A stretch of DNA of 15,181 nucleotides from Pseudomonadota bacterium (GTDB lineage: Bacteria > Pseudomonadota > Alphaproteobacteria > Micropepsales > Micropepsaceae). The notes beneath the pieces were generated by a model, which saw nothing but the letters and a program-made list of their open reading frames with translations, searched no databases and was not told the origin of the DNA. A program made the position numbers and the translations under genes. Shown here piece by piece: positions 14,410 to 15,181 of this stretch; the first letter of the stretch is position 1, and each line of letters begins with the position of its first letter. The DNA lies in assembly GCA_021808875.1 (NCBI GenBank), contig JAKBAU010000048.1, positions 1 through 15,181 on the forward strand, read 5' to 3'.

Positions 14410-15000
14410 CCGGCCGGGCCAGCCCGGCGGAAGGCGCGTCTTTTACGAGATGGCCCGGGGTTCTGTCCAGACGTCATCCGGTGAAGGGAATAGGCTCCGG
14501 GTGCCTGCCAGGGATGTGGGGAATCAGGTCCGCTGCTCCGGCCCTGGGGAGCGTGCCGGCGAACCTCCGGGCATGTCCCGCGTCGCAGGGCGGATGGCGA
14601 GCCGTTTCGACCGTCTGGGAGACGAGATATTGTCTGGCTGCGACACCTTCGCCTGATCCCGTCTCTTGCATCACCTGGCCTGCCAGGTGCGCTCTCCTCT
14701 CGCTGTCCGGTCAACCTTGCAGCCTCTCTATCAGGTGTCCGTGAACCACCCGGTAGCGGCTCATTATTGATTGCGCAGGGAGGAGGAAATTCCGCTCAGG
14801 CGTCGGGTGTCCGTGGTCACTTGGTGAACCTGAAGCTGCGAAGAGTGACGAAGCCGTATCTTCATCATCGTTATCAAATCAGCTTCGCCTGATCACACCA
14901 CGTCAGGTGTCCGCCCCTTGCCCCTGGAAGTATTCACTGCTTCCTTGCCGCCATTCTATACAAATTCTTCAGATAGGCTTCCTGGTTCTGGTGCTTAGCC
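14410..15000. other. Gene-poor stretch with GGTGTCCG repeats and an 18-base palindrome
   Basis: I see no supported gene in these 590 bases. They hold a perfect palindrome CACCTGGC-CT-GCCAGGTG (14672-14689), three copies of TCRGGTGTCCG (14731, 14803, 14903; the last two share a CG prefix and are exactly 100 bases apart), and a spaced inverted repeat GAAGCTG (14832-14838)/CAGCTTC (14880-14886). The left part, nearest 14410, would contain the tRNA-Phe promoter (minus strand). Confidence 0.5.
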
Positions 15001-15063
15001 ATGTCTTTACTCCTGGAGCACATCCTTGCCGCGGGCTTACCAGCAAGGATCAAATTCGCATGA
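15001..15063 (+). CDS. Possible 20-residue leader peptide coupled to next gene
   Basis: An ATG at 15001 opens a frame of 20 codons (MSLLLEHILAAGLPARIKFA) whose TGA overlaps the next ATG as ATGA. An inverted repeat CCTTGC/GCAAGG (15024-15029 and 15043-15048) lies inside it and could fold over the downstream ribosome site. Without conservation data this is weak; it could be chance. Confidence 0.2.
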   Translation: MSLLLEHILAAGLPARIKFA

Positions 15064-15181
15064 CCATCACGCCGATTTCAGGCTCGCCCATCAGTGCGAT
15101 GTCAGGAGCCAGCATGCGGATGCCGCCGCAGCAGAAGATGAGCAATCTCTACAGCAATATCGATACGGCAAATTCCGGCAG
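15060..15181 (+). CDS. EF-hand-like calcium-binding protein, N-terminal fragment (3' end outside window)
   Basis: Forty codons are visible from ATG 15060. The start is a low-complexity Ser/Met/Pro-rich segment (TITPISGSPISAMSGASM) followed by PPQQKMSNLYSNIDTANSG, where IDTANSG looks like the first part of an EF-hand loop (D-x-D/N-x-S/N-G). Short bacterial EF-hand proteins often begin with such an S/M/P-rich stretch and then a helix leading to the first loop. No signal peptide is evident. The family call rests on only about 20 informative residues. Confidence 0.5.
   Translation, partial: MTITPISGSPISAMSGASMRMPPQQKMSNLYSNIDTANSG

Overview
The window reads as a stretch of an alphaproteobacterial chromosome, most likely a sphingomonad. 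The evidence is high G+C coding style, GTCCGCTT-type intergenic repeats that I associate with Sphingomonadales, and a short EF-hand-like gene at the right edge; this assignment is inference. Nearly everything left of position 14334 looks like a genomic island or defence island. A P4-type tyrosine integrase (12922-14160, minus) sits beside the 3' end of a tRNA-Phe gene (14334-14409, minus), the usual integration target for such islands. The left end of the island is not in the window.

Layout from left to right: (1) the C-terminal part of an AbiEii-type nucleotidyltransferase toxin (2-565); (2) a small broken gene (593-759) whose last frame overlaps the next start as TAATG; (3) a type III-like restriction-modification pair in the order Res helicase-nuclease (759-3479) then Mod beta-class adenine methyltransferase (3482-5740), where the middle of mod is clearly A+T-richer than its ends; (4) a convergent three-gene ubiquitin-like operon on the minus strand: a multiubiquitin-family Ubl (7598-7888), an E2-like protein (7204-7584) and a JAB-E1 fusion (5762-7222); (5) divergent from it, a three-gene operon of XRE-type regulator, ImmA/IrrE-type metallopeptidase and GIY-YIG protein (7992-9344), with TTGCA-type direct repeats in the shared promoter region; (6) a decayed zone with a dif-like inverted site, the 3' end of a group II intron (maturase tail, domains V and VI) and a scrap of its 3' exon; (7) a DUF4238-like gene (10270-11277), a conserved small protein (11665-11877), a strong intrinsic terminator and an MltR-like gene (12044-12805), separated by copies of a palindromic repeat; (8) the integrase, tRNA-Phe, a 650-base gene-poor stretch and the start of an EF-hand-like gene.

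The most interesting part is 5762-9344. It combines a compact Ubl/E2/E1-JAB cassette with a divergent regulator-protease-nuclease cassette. The E2-like protein has a single cysteine, in its N-terminal part and not at the usual active-site position. The E1 has no obvious catalytic cysteine besides its zinc-type CxxC pairs. The Ubl has no C-terminal glycine in its annotated frame. This is either a non-canonical conjugation system or one that works without thioester relay. A plausible working model, inferred only, is that the XRE protein represses both divergent operons, the ImmA/IrrE peptidase relieves this on a damage or phage signal, and the GIY-YIG protein and the Ubl machinery act as effector and modifier beside the restriction system.
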